Part shown: positions 6,600 to 13,560 of the stretch, piece after piece
Position numbering within the stretch: position 1 is the stretch's first letter
Layout: every line of letters begins with the position of its first letter
Assembly: GCA_934572445.1 (NCBI GenBank)
Contig: CAKTLD010000008.1
Location: forward strand, 1 to 35,658
Length of the DNA: 35,658 bases
Direction: 5' to 3'
Source of the DNA: an uncultured Oscillospiraceae bacterium
GTDB taxonomy: Bacteria > Bacillota > Clostridia > Oscillospirales > Oscillospiraceae
The notes under the pieces: generated by a model
What the model was told of the DNA's origin: nothing
The model's input: only the letters and a program-made list of their open reading frames with translations
Database searches by the model: none
Position numbers and translations under genes: made by a program

Positions 6600-8405
6600 A
6601 TGACGATTTTTAACATCATTACCCTTTTCGGCGGCCTTGCACTGTTCCTTTACGGTATGCGCCTGATGGGCGACGGACTCAAGCGCGGCTCATCCGATGC
6701 CTTCAAGCGTGCGATGGAGAAGGTGACGAACAACCCGCTCGTCGGCTTTCTGCTCGGCCTTTGCGTGACTGCCGTCATCCAGAGCTCCACGGCTACCATT
6801 GTGCTTACATCGGGCCTTGTCGGCGCAGGTGTAATGACGCTGCATCAGTCGATCGGCGTTATCCTTGGCGCAAACGTCGGTACGACCGTCACGGGGCAGA
6901 TCATCCGTCTGCTCGACGTTAACGCTTCGGAAACGTCGCTGCTCAACTTCTTCAAGCCCTCTACCCTTGCGCCTCTCGCGGCGATCATCGGCATCGTGTT
7001 TCTCATGGCGGTCAGGAGCCGCAAGTCCGATACCATCGGTTCGATCGCCATGGGCTTCGGCATCCTCTTCACGGGTCTTCTCAGCATGACGGCGGCCGTC
7101 AGCCCGCTGTCGGAATCCGAGACCTTTGCGGCGATGTTCTATCAGCTTTCCGGCCAGCCGGTGCTTGGATTCCTGCTTGGCACGGGTGTTGCTTTCCTGC
7201 TGCAGAGCTCGTCGGCGACCATCGGTATCCTGCAGGCCATCTCCACCACAGGCGCGCTGACATTTTCCTCGGTCTATGCCATTATCATCGGCGTCAACAT
7301 CGGCGACTGCGTTACCACCGCCATCGTCTGCTCCATCGGCTCCAAGGCCGATGCCAAGCGCACGGGCGTCATCCATATCCTCTTCAACGTTGCAGGCTCG
7401 GTCCTTATTATCGTGGGACTTCTGCTGCTGCACTCGTTCGGCATGCTTGATCCCCTGTGGGACCGCGTGCTGACCTCCGGCGGCATCGCCAACGTCCATA
7501 CGGTTTTCCGCCTGATTTCCGCCGTTGTGCTGCTGCCGGTGTGCAGCCAGTTCGAAAAACTTTCACGCAGGCTAGTCAAGGACGATGTGCGCCTGGGCGA
7601 GAATGTCGATCACGAGCTCTCGCTGCTGGATGAAAAGTTCTATTCCTCGCCCGCCATCGCCCTTTCCGGCGCGGCGGAGGCCATTACCACCATGGCGCGC
7701 CTTGCGCGCGCGGGTGTTTTGAGCGCGATGGACGTGCTCGATCAGTACGACAAGCATACCATCGACGTGATCAACGAGAATGAGGATCATATCGACAAGC
7801 TTGCCGACCATGTGGACAACTACCTCATCCGCCTTTCGCCCCATGTGCCCACGGGCCACGCCAATGACCTGCTGAATTACTATATCCAGTGCTTCGGCGA
7901 ATTTGAACGCATCGGCGACCATGCCGTTAACCTGACGGAGAACGCGCAGGAGTTTATCGAGCGCAATGCGAGTCTTTCTCCCGTGGCGCATCAGGAGCTC
8001 AAGGTGCTGCGCCGGGCGCTCGACGAGATCCTCGGCTACACCTACAGCGCCTTCGGTGCGACGGATTACGAGGCTGCGCGCAAGATCGAGCCGGTGGAGG
8101 AGGTCGTGGATGACCTTGTCGCTACGTTGCGCTCCAACCATATCCGCCGCGTGCGCGACGGGCAGTGCACCGTTTACGCGGGGCTGACCTTCCTTGATAT
8201 TCTCGTCAACGTGGAGCGCATCGCCGACCAGTGCTCGAATGTCGGCGTTTTCACGCTCTCGATGTTCGACAAGCACATCATGAATAACCACCACGACTAT
8301 ATCCACGAGCTGCATCAGGGCAAGGACCCGAATTTCAACCGCGCCTATCAGGAGACGCACGACAAGTATTTCGGGGAACTGAAGCGCATCGAGCGCGAGA
8401 AATAA
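6600..8405 (+). CDS. Na+/phosphate symporter (NptA/PNaS family) with C-terminal PhoU-like domain
   Basis: This 601-residue membrane protein is a type II Na+/Pi cotransporter of the NptA/YjbB family. The membrane half (residues about 1-330) is an inverted repeat, each half with the substrate/sodium signature: QSSTAT at 61-66 and QSSSAT at 202-207. The N-terminal GGLALFLYGMRLMGDGL motif is typical. The soluble half (about 345-590) is helical with two PhoU-like repeats (motifs EFERIGDHAVNL and VERIADQCSNV), expected to sense or gate phosphate movement. The ATG at 6600 is chosen because a GAGG site lies 11 bases upstream and the conserved protein starts there; the frame stays open to 6519, but that stretch overlaps the leader hairpins. 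A paralogue lies at 23991-25760. Direction of transport (uptake or export) is not certain for this family. Confidence 0.93.
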   Translation: MTIFNIITLFGGLALFLYGMRLMGDGLKRGSSDAFKRAMEKVTNNPLVGFLLGLCVTAVIQSSTATIVLTSGLVGAGVMTLHQSIGVILGANVGTTVTGQIIRLLDVNASETSLLNFFKPSTLAPLAAIIGIVFLMAVRSRKSDTIGSIAMGFGILFTGLLSMTAAVSPLSESETFAAMFYQLSGQPVLGFLLGTGVAFLLQSSSATIGILQAISTTGALTFSSVYAIIIGVNIGDCVTTAIVCSIGSKADAKRTGVIHILFNVAGSVLIIVGLLLLHSFGMLDPLWDRVLTSGGIANVHTVFRLISAVVLLPVCSQFEKLSRRLVKDDVRLGENVDHELSLLDEKFYSSPAIALSGAAEAITTMARLARAGVLSAMDVLDQYDKHTIDVINENEDHIDKLADHVDNYLIRLSPHVPTGHANDLLNYYIQCFGEFERIGDHAVNLTENAQEFIERNASLSPVAHQELKVLRRALDEILGYTYSAFGATDYEAARKIEPVEEVVDDLVATLRSNHIRRVRDGQCTVYAGLTFLDILVNVERIADQCSNVGVFTLSMFDKHIMNNHHDYIHELHQGKDPNFNRAYQETHDKYFGELKRIEREK

Positions 8406-8411
8406 GACGAC

Positions 8412-8436
8412 AGGAGCGCCGCAGGCGCTCCTTTTT
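8412..8436 (+). terminator. Terminator after the first Na+/phosphate transporter gene
   Basis: A 9-bp stem (8412-8420 with 8424-8432), GCA loop and T run, 7 bases after the stop codon. Confidence 0.85.
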
Positions 8437-8447
8437 CACGCCGCGGC

Positions 8448-8476
8448 TTGCTTTTGCCGCGGCGGTTTGCTATAAT
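8448..8476 (+). promoter_or_regulatory. Predicted promoter of the xdhC-yqeC-yqeB operon
   Basis: TTGCTT (8448-8453), 17-base spacer, consensus TATAAT (8471-8476). A GAAAGGA ribosome-binding site (8498-8504) and the xdhC start (8513) follow. Confidence 0.8.
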
Positions 8477-8512
8477 CGCATACAGCGTAATACTTTTGAA
8501 AGGATAACAGCG

Positions 8513-9496
8513 ATGAAAGAGATTCTTGACGCCATGCTTGCCGCGCTTGACCGCGGAGAACGCACGGTGCTTTGCAGTATTTTCGCCTCATCCGGCTCCT
8601 CGCCCCGCGGTGCGGGCGCAAAGATGGCCGTCTTTCAGGACGGCTCTGCGCGCGGCACGGTCGGCGGCGGCGCGGTGGAGCTTCTGAGCGTGCAGCGCGC
8701 GCTCGAAGCGATGAAGACCGGTGATAACGAGCTCAAGGGCTATGACCTGCACCCGAACGATGTGGCCGATATCGGCATGATCTGCGGCGGAAAAGTAACG
8801 GTTTACTTCCAGCTCTTCACGCCGGAGAAAACGGATGATATCGCGGTGCTGCGCCGCTGGCGCGCGCTGCTGGAGCAGGACGTGGACCTGTGGCTGCTGC
8901 TCGCGCTCGATGGTGAGCGAGTCAGCGAGTTCCGCGTGCTCACGCGCGGGGAGCTGCCGCGGGAAAGATGCGATTATTTCAAGGCAAAGGCCGTCTGGCG
9001 AGACGGGATCTATGTTGAGCCGCTTGCTCGCGCGGGCAAGGTCTGTATCTTCGGCGGCGGCCATGTGGGCCGCGCGCTCGTGCCGGTGCTCTCGACGGTC
9101 GGATTCCGCGTGGTGATGTTCGACAACCGAGAGACGCTTGCAAGGCCGGAGAATTATCCCTCCGCCGACGAGGTCATTTTCGGCGATTTCCAGCATATTT
9201 ACGATAAGGTCACGCTCACGCCCGACGATTACGCCGTTATCATGACGCCCGGCCATCAGGCCGATTTTGAGATCCTGGCGCAGGTGCTCAAAAGCCGGGC
9301 GACCTATGTCGGCTGCATCGGCAGCCGCAGCAAGGTGGCAAAAACGCATGAAAAGCTGTTGGCCGCAGGCTTTGCGGAGACAGACCTTGCGCGAATCCAT
9401 TCCCCTATCGGTCTTCCCATCCTTGCCGAGACGCCGGAGGAGATCGCCATCAGCATCGCGGCCGAGATGATCGAGCACCGCGCGCGCCGCCGTTGA
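8513..9496 (+). CDS. xdhC: XdhC/CoxI-family molybdenum cofactor insertion protein
   Basis: XdhC-type proteins bind the molybdenum cofactor, promote its sulfuration and hand it to xanthine-dehydrogenase-family hydroxylases. The 327 residues show both family domains: an N-terminal XdhC/CoxI part with GSSPRGAGAKM (28-38) and MICGG (89-93), and a C-terminal Rossmann-like part with FGGGHVG (180-186), SRSK (271-274), SPIGLPI (297-303) and the TPEEIAISIAAE end. A clear promoter and ribosome-binding site precede it. It is followed after 9 bases by yqeC and then yqeB, an arrangement known from selenium-dependent molybdenum hydroxylase systems. No hydroxylase subunit gene is in the window, so the client is unknown. 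Confidence 0.92.
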   Translation: MKEILDAMLAALDRGERTVLCSIFASSGSSPRGAGAKMAVFQDGSARGTVGGGAVELLSVQRALEAMKTGDNELKGYDLHPNDVADIGMICGGKVTVYFQLFTPEKTDDIAVLRRWRALLEQDVDLWLLLALDGERVSEFRVLTRGELPRERCDYFKAKAVWRDGIYVEPLARAGKVCIFGGGHVGRALVPVLSTVGFRVVMFDNRETLARPENYPSADEVIFGDFQHIYDKVTLTPDDYAVIMTPGHQADFEILAQVLKSRATYVGCIGSRSKVAKTHEKLLAAGFAETDLARIHSPIGLPILAETPEEIAISIAAEMIEHRARRR

Positions 9497-9505
9497 GGGA
9501 GCGCC

Positions 9506-10177
9506 ATGCAGATCGCACCGCTTTTGCATATCGGCCGCGGCGTTACCGCGCTCATCGGCGGCGGCGGGAAGACGACGCTGATGGATACGCTGGCCGGTGA
9601 ACTGAAAAAAACAGGACGGGTCGTGCTCACGACCTCGACCCATATCCGGCGCCCCGCGCAGTGTGAAACGCTGCTGGGGGCGGACGAGGACGCCGTGCGC
9701 GCCGCGCTTGCGCGCTCGCCCATTATCTGCGTGGCGGAGCGGGCGGAGGATGGCAAGCTCTGCGCGCCTGCGCTGTCGTTTGAGGCGCTTGCGCAGCTTG
9801 CCGACTATGTCATTGTGGAGGCGGACGGCGCAAAGCGCCTGCCGCTCAAGGCCCATGCGCCGCATGAGCCGGTCGTTCCTGCCTGCGCGCAGCGAGTGGT
9901 GCTGGTGATGGGCATTGACGGGATCGGAAGGCCTGTACGCGAGACCTGTCATCGCAGCGCGCTCTACGCCGCCCTTGCGGGTACGGATGAGGATGCCGCG
10001 GTTACGCCGGCGCTCGCCGCCCGCGTTGTGACGGCCGAAGGCTATGGAGACCGCGTTTATATCAACAAGGTGGAGTGCGCCGGCGACTATGAAGCAGCGC
10101 TGGTACTGGCGCAGCACCTGACCTGCCCCGTCGTTGCGGGCAGTCTGCACAAGGGGGTATACACATGCTTGCATTGA
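9506..10177 (+). CDS. yqeC: YqeC-type accessory protein of selenium-dependent molybdenum hydroxylases
   Basis: The 223-residue protein fits the YqeC family, found with selenium-dependent molybdenum hydroxylases; its biochemical role is not settled. A P-loop is visible as GGGGKTT (residues 18-24), followed by VVLTTSTHI and, further on, YVIVEADGAKRLPLKAHAPHEP, where acidic and basic residues around the nucleotide site are conserved in the family. It is therefore probably a nucleotide-binding protein in the cytoplasm. The gene starts 9 bases after xdhC with a GAGGGAG ribosome-binding site and overlaps yqeB by 13 bases, so the three are co-translated. Confidence 0.88.
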   Translation: MQIAPLLHIGRGVTALIGGGGKTTLMDTLAGELKKTGRVVLTTSTHIRRPAQCETLLGADEDAVRAALARSPIICVAERAEDGKLCAPALSFEALAQLADYVIVEADGAKRLPLKAHAPHEPVVPACAQRVVLVMGIDGIGRPVRETCHRSALYAALAGTDEDAAVTPALAARVVTAEGYGDRVYINKVECAGDYEAALVLAQHLTCPVVAGSLHKGVYTCLH

Positions 10178-10968
10178 TCCGCGGCGCAGGCGATATCGCC
10201 AGCGGGATCGCGCTGCGCCTGTGGCGCAGCGGCATCGACGTGGTGATGACCGATCTGGCGCGGCCAACGGCCATCCGCCGTACCGTCGCCTTTTCCGATG
10301 CCATCGTCCACGGCGAAACGACGGTCGAGGATCAGCGCGCCGTGCGCGCGAAGGATGCTGCGCAGGCGAGGACGCTTTTGCGGGAAGGCGTGATTCCTGT
10401 GTTGGCCGACCCTGACTGTCTCTGCCGCGCTGCACTTGGGCCGGATGCGCTGGTCGATGCCATTCTGGCCAAGCGCAACCTCGGCACAAAGCGCACGGAC
10501 GCGCCTATCGTTGTGGGGGTCGGCCCGGGCTTCACGGCGGGGGAGGACTGCCACGCGGTCGTGGAGACCATGCGCGGCCACACGCTGGGCCGTGTCATTT
10601 ACTCCGGCAGCGCCCTGCCGAATACCAATATCCCCGGCCTGATCGGCGGTTTTGCGGGCGAGCGCGTGCTGCGCGCCCCCTGCGATGGTGTTTTTACCGC
10701 GGTGCACCGTATCGGCGATACCGTCACGGAGGGGGAGACCATCGGCTATGTCGGCGGCCAGCCGATGAAATGCACCATCAGCGGTGTGCTGCGCGGTGTG
10801 CTGGATGACGGCGTGAGCGTCCATAAAGGCATGAAGTCCGGCGATGTCGATCCGCGCTGCAAGCCGGAATACTGCACGACGGCCTCAGACAAGGCGCTTG
10901 CCGTCGGCGGCGGCGTTTTGGAGGCGGTGCTGTATCTGCGCGCCAGAGCGGCCGGCCTGCGGGAGTGA
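10165..10968 (+). CDS. yqeB: YqeB / EF2563-type selenium-dependent molybdenum hydroxylase accessory protein
   Basis: This 267-residue protein matches the EF2563/YqeB family, which co-occurs with selD and selenium-labile molybdenum hydroxylases. The N-terminal RGAGDIASGIA (residues 6-16) resembles a Rossmann dinucleotide loop. The C-terminal third (GVFTAVHRIGDTVTEGETIG) resembles a biotinyl/lipoyl-like barrel, a usual feature of the family. The start overlaps the end of yqeC; a GGGGG-type ribosome-binding site lies inside yqeC. The operon ends at a strong terminator shared with yhaM. Its molecular activity is unknown; proposed roles involve selenium insertion into the cofactor. Confidence 0.88.
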   Translation: MLALIRGAGDIASGIALRLWRSGIDVVMTDLARPTAIRRTVAFSDAIVHGETTVEDQRAVRAKDAAQARTLLREGVIPVLADPDCLCRAALGPDALVDAILAKRNLGTKRTDAPIVVGVGPGFTAGEDCHAVVETMRGHTLGRVIYSGSALPNTNIPGLIGGFAGERVLRAPCDGVFTAVHRIGDTVTEGETIGYVGGQPMKCTISGVLRGVLDDGVSVHKGMKSGDVDPRCKPEYCTTASDKALAVGGGVLEAVLYLRARAAGLRE

Positions 10969-10973
10969 AATAG

Positions 10974-11003
10974 AAAAGGAACGGCTGCGGCCGTTCCTTT
11001 TTT
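10974..11003. terminator. Bidirectional terminator between yqeB and yhaM
   Basis: A 12-bp stem (10974-10985 with 10990-11001) with TGCG loop, A run on one side and T run on the other. It lies between two convergent genes and can serve both. Confidence 0.88.
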
Positions 11004-11004
11004 C

Positions 11005-11955
11005 TTAATCGTGCTTATAGACCCGCTTGTTGTCCAGCGCAAAGATGCGCGGGCTGAATTCGCCCGCATGCAGCGGTTCAAGCGCCTCGCGGTAGATTTC
11101 CATGCGGCTGTCGATCTGGTCGATGAGCGATAAAAGCTCCGCTTCCGCGCATTGGGGCAGCACTGCCGCGCCGAATTCCGGCTGGCCGTGGTGCGAGAGC
11201 AGCAGGTGCTGCAGGAGCATCGACTTTTCCTCCGGAATACCGAGCTGCGCCGCGGCCTCCGCCGTTTCCTGTGCGCCCATCACGAGATGGCCAAGCAGCT
11301 GGCCGCGCGTGGAGTAATCCGTCACGAGTCCAAGCTCGGAGAACGTGAACTCCCGTTCCTTGCCAAAGTCATGCAGCAGTGTGCCCGCGAGCAGCAGGCT
11401 GCGGTCCACCGTGTCTGCGTACTGCGCGGCAAGAAAATCGGCGAGACGCAGCATGTTGAGCGTATGCATCAGAAGGCCGCTGAGGAAGCTGTGGTGTACG
11501 CTCTTGGCGGCGGGAATGGTGCGGAACGCCGTCTTGTGGCGGTGCAGCATCTCCTCGCACACGGCGCGGTAATCTGCGTCCCCAATGGTGGCGACGAGTG
11601 CCTTGACTTCGTCATAGCCCGCCTCGCGGTCAATGGGAGCAACGCTCACGAGCGCGGAAACATCCACGTTGTCACCCTCCGCGGCAAGGCGCAGCCGGTC
11701 GACCGTTACCTGCGGCACGCCGCGATAATCCGACACGCTGCCGCGGATCTTGATGGCCCTGCCTTCGTCCGCCGTGCCGATGGGACCGCTGTAATCCCAG
11801 ACCTTGGCCTCGATCGTGCCGCTCGCGTCGGCGAGCACAGCGCTCAGAAACGGCTTGCCGCTCGCCGTCACCTTGGGAAAGGCGGACTTGAGCAGGTAAA
11901 AGCCTTCGATATCCATGCCGCGCGCCATACGCGCGATGGGAACGTTGTATTCCAT
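11005..11955 (-). CDS. yhaM: 3'-5' exoribonuclease YhaM (OB-fold plus HD domain)
   Basis: YhaM is a Mn2+-dependent 3'-5' exoribonuclease of Firmicutes that trims RNA ends and takes part in mRNA turnover. The 316 residues match B. subtilis YhaM (314). An N-terminal OB-fold (residues about 15-92, with GKPFLSAVLADASGTIEAKVW-type pattern) should bind nucleic acid; the HD domain follows, with HHSFLSGLLMHT (154-165) and LLHDFGK (193-199; His195-Asp196). The ATG at 11955 has an AGAGGAAAG ribosome-binding site. A perfect -10 TATAAT lies on the minus strand at 12019-12024; I see only a poor -35, so the promoter is tentative. It is transcribed separately from the symporter gene upstream. Confidence 0.93.
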   Translation of the reverse strand: MEYNVPIARMARGMDIEGFYLLKSAFPKVTASGKPFLSAVLADASGTIEAKVWDYSGPIGTADEGRAIKIRGSVSDYRGVPQVTVDRLRLAAEGDNVDVSALVSVAPIDREAGYDEVKALVATIGDADYRAVCEEMLHRHKTAFRTIPAAKSVHHSFLSGLLMHTLNMLRLADFLAAQYADTVDRSLLLAGTLLHDFGKEREFTFSELGLVTDYSTRGQLLGHLVMGAQETAEAAAQLGIPEEKSMLLQHLLLSHHGQPEFGAAVLPQCAEAELLSLIDQIDSRMEIYREALEPLHAGEFSPRIFALDNKRVYKHD

Positions 11956-12060
11956 GAAGCTTTCCTCTTTCTGCCCGCGCAGGGGACCGGCGCGGACGGT
12001 TCTTTTGTGATCTTCTGGATTATAACACGCCTGCGTGCAAAACGCACGCGGAAATTTGCG

Positions 12061-13302
12061 CTATCGCCGTGCGCTCTGCGCGCGCTCCAGCCAGTCCCTG
12101 CCGTCGGTGAAGCGTGCGACGATGAAAGAGACCACATAGTCGCCCGCGGAGTTGATCATTGTTGCAGGCGGGTCGACGAGGTTGCCGATCGTGACGGCGA
12201 TGGGATAGGCAATGGCCATCTGCGTGGGGAAAAAAAGCGTGCAGATGATGTATTCTCCGATATAGCCGCCGCCGGGGATGCCGCTCATAGCCACCGAACT
12301 GAATACGGCCACGAGCAGGATCTTGACAAAGAGCTCCGCGCCCTCGAACGGGATGCCGAATACGCCGAAGAGAAACGCGATCTTCAGCACGCAGCTGAAA
12401 CACGAGCCGTCCATGTGCATCGTTGCGCCCAGCGGCAGCACAAGATCGGAGACCTCGCGCGGCACGCCGCTGTCCTCCGCGGCCTCCAGATTGGTCGGGA
12501 TGGTGGCGACGGACGAGCAGGTGCCCAGCGCCGTGACCGCGGGACGCAGGATGTGCCGCCGCATGACAGAGATGCCCGCCCTGCCGCCGCCGAAGCGCGC
12601 ATAGAGCGGGAAGGCGATCAGCGCATAGGCAAGGCACAGCGGGTAATAGACGATCATCGCACGGCCGTAGGCGGCGGTGATCTGCGCGCCGTAGGTCGCG
12701 ACGAGCGAAGCGAAGAAGCCGAAAAATGCGATAGGGGCATAGTAGGAGATGAGCGAGACGACCTTCAGAAGGCAGTTGGTCATATCCTGCAATACCCTTG
12801 CTGTCAGGCACTCCGGTCCGCCGCTCAGATTTACGCCGAAGCCCGTGAGCACGGAGAAGACGATCAGCGGCAGCATTGCCCGCCGCGAGAGCAGCGCGGC
12901 AAAGTCCTCCACGGTGAAGAAGTTGACGATCAGCTGCGCGAGCCCTATCGGCTCATCGATCGTGCCCGCCGCCGCGTGTTCCCATGGTACGGGCACCGGC
13001 GGATAGAGCCGCATGGCCAGCAGCATGATGAGCGCGGCGATGAGCCCTGTGATGACAAAGACCGCGAGCGTGACGCCCATGATCTTTCCCGCGCGGCGGG
13101 GGCTTTTCATGCAGGCGATGGAGCTTGCGAGCGAGCAGAACACGAGCGGCACCACGATGCAGAACATGAGGTTGATGAAAATTGTGCCGAGCGGTGCAAG
13201 GCAGGCGGCCTGCGGCCACAGCGCGCCGACCGTACACCCGAGCATGATGCTCAGCAGCATCGCCCCCAAAAAGCCGTAGGTGCGAAAAAATGAACGAGAC
13301 AT
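12061..13302 (-). CDS. Dicarboxylate/amino acid:cation symporter (DAACS family)
   Basis: This 413-residue multi-pass membrane protein belongs to the GltP/GltT/SstT family of Na+- or H+-coupled amino-acid or dicarboxylate importers. The re-entrant hairpin serine motif reads TCSSVATIPTNL (261-272), the TM7 motif ATMHMDGS (293-300; NMDGT in glutamate transporters) and the TM8 motif DPPATMINSAGD (377-388). Asp377, Asn384 and Asp388 match substrate- and cation-binding residues, but the position of the arginine that binds the side-chain carboxylate in acidic amino-acid carriers is Ala380. A neutral substrate such as serine or threonine is therefore more likely than glutamate or aspartate. The start has a GGGAGGA ribosome-binding site. 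A weak hairpin downstream (about 12032-12048) may end the transcript. Confidence 0.9.
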   Translation of the reverse strand: MSRSFFRTYGFLGAMLLSIMLGCTVGALWPQAACLAPLGTIFINLMFCIVVPLVFCSLASSIACMKSPRRAGKIMGVTLAVFVITGLIAALIMLLAMRLYPPVPVPWEHAAAGTIDEPIGLAQLIVNFFTVEDFAALLSRRAMLPLIVFSVLTGFGVNLSGGPECLTARVLQDMTNCLLKVVSLISYYAPIAFFGFFASLVATYGAQITAAYGRAMIVYYPLCLAYALIAFPLYARFGGGRAGISVMRRHILRPAVTALGTCSSVATIPTNLEAAEDSGVPREVSDLVLPLGATMHMDGSCFSCVLKIAFLFGVFGIPFEGAELFVKILLVAVFSSVAMSGIPGGGYIGEYIICTLFFPTQMAIAYPIAVTIGNLVDPPATMINSAGDYVVSFIVARFTDGRDWLERAQSARR

Positions 13303-13378
13303 ACCATTCCTCCCTCAAAAAATGCGTTCATCACACTATAGCGGGAGGACTTGACCGAATATGCCGAAAAGCGCAGGG

Positions 13379-13405
13379 AAAAAGGCGCGCCCTTTCGGAC
13401 GCGCC
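13379..13405 (-). terminator. Second terminator downstream of the ABC transporter genes
   Basis: Read on the minus strand, a 9-bp stem (13397-13405 with 13384-13392, one G-U pair) closed by a GAAA tetraloop is followed by five T residues. It lies about 126 bases after the first terminator of the ABC operon and just before the promoter region of the symporter gene. Confidence 0.75.
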
Positions 13406-13530
13406 TGAAAAGCGCCGCAGACGTTTACCCGCGGGGTACGCGGCATCCGCAAAGCAGCAGAGCTGCCAACGGCTGCCCAGGGCTGCCGCACACGGCGGGA
13501 AATACTTTGCGCGGAGCGCAGCGGATCTTT

Positions 13531-13559
13531 TCAAAAACGCGGCATCGCCGCGTTTTTGA
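13531..13559 (-). terminator. Terminator of the MarR-ABC operon
   Basis: A 12-13 bp stem (13531-13543 with 13547-13559) with a 3-base loop and a TTTTT-containing 3' arm on the minus strand, directly after the stop codon of the last ABC gene. The 126 bases between this and the next terminator (13406-13530) hold no gene I can support. Confidence 0.85.
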
Positions 13560-13560
13560 G

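Noticed and set aside
8588..10489. 633-codon minus-strand frame opposite xdhC-yqeC-yqeB
   Set aside because: Spans three coupled plus-strand genes; no ribosome-binding site or motifs.
11152..13293. 713-codon plus-strand frame opposite yhaM and the symporter
   Set aside because: Covers two good minus-strand genes and the gap between them; composition is abnormal.
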